Assembly (NCBI GenBank): GCA_052174475.1
Contig: JBQMRO010000044.1
Location: 62,001 to 126,000, forward strand
DNA: 64,000 nt
Source of the DNA: Arsenophonus sp052174475
GTDB lineage: Bacteria > Pseudomonadota > Gammaproteobacteria > Enterobacterales > Enterobacteriaceae
Direction of reading: 5' to 3'
Shown: piece by piece, positions 62,625 to 64,000 of the stretch
How the letters are laid out: every line of letters begins with the position of its first letter
Position numbering within the stretch: position 1 is the stretch's first letter
Notes under the pieces: model-generated
What the model saw: the letters and a program-made list of their open reading frames with translations, nothing else
Database searches by the model: none
Told to the model about the DNA's origin: nothing
Made by a program: the position numbers and the translations under genes

Positions 62625-64000
62625 ATGAATCTTGAGAATTCCGAACGTATTGAAATTCCTGTACTTCCTCTGAGAGATGTTGTGGTTTATCCACATATGG
62701 TAATCCCATTGTTTGTTGGCCGCGAGAAATCTATTCACTGTCTTGAAGCTGCAATGGATCATAATAAACAAGTCATGTTGGTAGCTCAAAAAGAAGCGTC
62801 AACTAATGAACCAGGTGTAAATGATCTTTTTTCTGTAGGAACAATTGCTTCTGTTTTGCAGATGCTAAAACTACCAGATGGTACAGTTAAAGTCTTAGTT
62901 GAAGGTTTGCGTCGGACAAAAATCACTACGCTAACAGATAATGGGGAATATTTCATCGCACAGGCTGAGTGTTTTAATTCTCCGGCTGTTGATGAAAAAG
63001 AGCAGGAAGTCTTAAATCGAACAACCGTTAATCAGTTTGAAGGCTATATTAAACTTAATAAAAAGATCCCGCCTGAAGTATTAACATCATTACATTCTAT
63101 TGAACAATCGGATAAATTAGCTGATACAATCGCTTCCCATATGCCATTAAAATTAGCTGATAAACAACGTGTATTAGAAATGGCGGATGTAGCTGAGCGT
63201 CTTGAGTATTTGATGGCAATCATGGAATCTGAAATTGATCTACTGCAGGTTGAAAAACGTATTCGTAATCGCGTTAAAAAGCAGATGGAAAAAAGTCAAC
63301 GCGAATACTATTTAAATGAGCAAATGAAAGCAATTCAAAAAGAATTAGGTGAGATGGAAGATGCACCTGATGAATATGAAATATTCAAACATAAAATCGA
63401 AGAAGTTAAAATGCCAAAGGAAGCTCAGCAAAAATCAGAAGCAGAATTACAAAAATTGAAAATGATGTCACCTATGTCTGCTGAAGCGACAGTTTTACGG
63501 AGCTATATTGATTGGATGGTGCAAGTTCCATGGAATGCTCGTAGTAAAGTTAAAAAAGATTTATTAAAAGCTCAGGAGACGTTGGATAGCGATCATTACG
63601 GTTTAGAGCGTGTTAAAGAACGTATTCTTGAATATTTAGCGGTACAGAGCCGTGTGAGTAAAATTAAAGGAGCAATTTTATGTTTGGTAGGACCGCCTGG
63701 TGTTGGTAAAACATCGTTGGGTCAATCGATTGCTAAAGCAACAGGTCGTAAATATATTCGTATGGCACTCGGTGGTATTAGAGATGAGGCAGAAATTCGT
63801 GGACACAGACGAACTTATATTGGATCTATGCCTGGAAAACTCATTCAAAAGATGGCAAAAGTAGGTGTTAATAATCCGTTATTTTTATTAGATGAAATTG
63901 ACAAAATGTCTTCAGATATTCGTGGTGATCCAGCATCAGCTTTACTTGAAGTACTTGATCCAGAACAGAATGTTGCATTTAATGATCACTATTTAGAAGT
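62625..64000 (+). CDS. lon: Lon protease, 5' part cut by window end
   Basis: ATP-dependent AAA+ serine protease that removes damaged and regulatory proteins such as SulA. The frame is open from ATG 62625 to the window end, about 458 of an expected 784 residues. The start is MNLENSERIEIPVLPLRDVVVYP with a gagagag site before it. The Lon N-domain and coiled-coil EYYLNEQMKAIQKELGE precede the Walker A motif GPPGVGKT (near residue 355) and Walker B LFLLDEIDK. The Ser-Lys protease domain lies beyond the window, so integrity of the whole gene cannot be judged here. Confidence 0.97.
   Translation, partial: MNLENSERIEIPVLPLRDVVVYPHMVIPLFVGREKSIHCLEAAMDHNKQVMLVAQKEASTNEPGVNDLFSVGTIASVLQMLKLPDGTVKVLVEGLRRTKITTLTDNGEYFIAQAECFNSPAVDEKEQEVLNRTTVNQFEGYIKLNKKIPPEVLTSLHSIEQSDKLADTIASHMPLKLADKQRVLEMADVAERLEYLMAIMESEIDLLQVEKRIRNRVKKQMEKSQREYYLNEQMKAIQKELGEMEDAPDEYEIFKHKIEEVKMPKEAQQKSEAELQKLKMMSPMSAEATVLRSYIDWMVQVPWNARSKVKKDLLKAQETLDSDHYGLERVKERILEYLAVQSRVSKIKGAILCLVGPPGVGKTSLGQSIAKATGRKYIRMALGGIRDEAEIRGHRRTYIGSMPGKLIQKMAKVGVNNPLFLLDEIDKMSSDIRGDPASALLEVLDPEQNVAFNDHYLE

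Noticed and set aside
62406..62789. 127-residue minus-strand open frame between clpX and lon
   Set aside because: Runs antisense across the clpX-lon spacer and the well-supported lon start. It has no recognisable family.
1..64000. CRISPR arrays, tRNA and rRNA genes
   Set aside because: No regularly spaced direct repeats and no cloverleaf or rRNA-like tract were recognised by reading. A covariance-model scan would be needed to exclude a decayed tRNA.

Overview
The window looks like a chromosomal segment of a gammaproteobacterial, Enterobacterales-type insect symbiont at an intermediate stage of genome decay. It is strongly AT-rich by eye. About 18 intact housekeeping genes stand among decayed remnants of ordinary enterobacterial genes and worn-out insertion sequences. 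Intact proteins align closely with E. coli K-12 families from memory, usually within a few residues of the same length. The order ppk-ppx-mgtE recalls the Morganellaceae (Proteus, Providencia, Photorhabdus, Arsenophonus). With the AT bias, pseudogenes and IS load, an Arsenophonus-like symbiont is my best guess, but that is inference.

Layout, left to right: htpX (-); an IS256/IS91 tangle; ychE/marC-type gene (+) and a topB remnant (+); xthA (-); two IS256 copies; sppA (+); IS1595 and IS256; hemH (-); a head-on IS256 chimera; an ftsP/sufI remnant, plsC, parC and parE (all -); a 408-bp IS1595 deletion derivative; cpdA (-) and a nudF scrap (-); IS256; ppk-ppx (+) and an mgtE remnant (+); IS256 and IS481; a trpE remnant (-), then trpH, yciO and rluB remnants (+); IS481, IS1595, IS91, IS1595 and IS256 in series; rsmD (-); IS1595, IS481 and IS91; an ftsX remnant and rpoH (+); IS256; ampG and yajG remnants (-); bolA (+); a tig remnant (+); clpP, clpX and the first part of lon (+), cut by the window end.

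Kept functions are chromosome decatenation (ParC/ParE), base-excision repair (XthA), rRNA methylation (RsmD), haem and phospholipid synthesis (HemH, PlsC), polyphosphate turnover (Ppk, Ppx), cAMP breakdown (CpdA), and a notable block of heat-shock and protein quality control: RpoH, HtpX, SppA, ClpP, ClpX and Lon. Lost or losing are tryptophan synthesis (TrpE), trigger factor, topoisomerase III, magnesium transport (MgtE), muropeptide recycling (AmpG), FtsX, FtsP, NudF, YciO, TrpH (RNase AM) and RluB.

Most of the space between genes is explained by four transposase families, IS256, IS1595, IS91 and IS481, recognised from degenerate conceptual translation. No copy has an intact reading frame. 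Most joins between blocks of conserved gene order coincide with such remnants, so the elements probably drove rearrangement before they died. I saw no CRISPR array, prophage, tRNA or rRNA, and no credible new multi-gene system.
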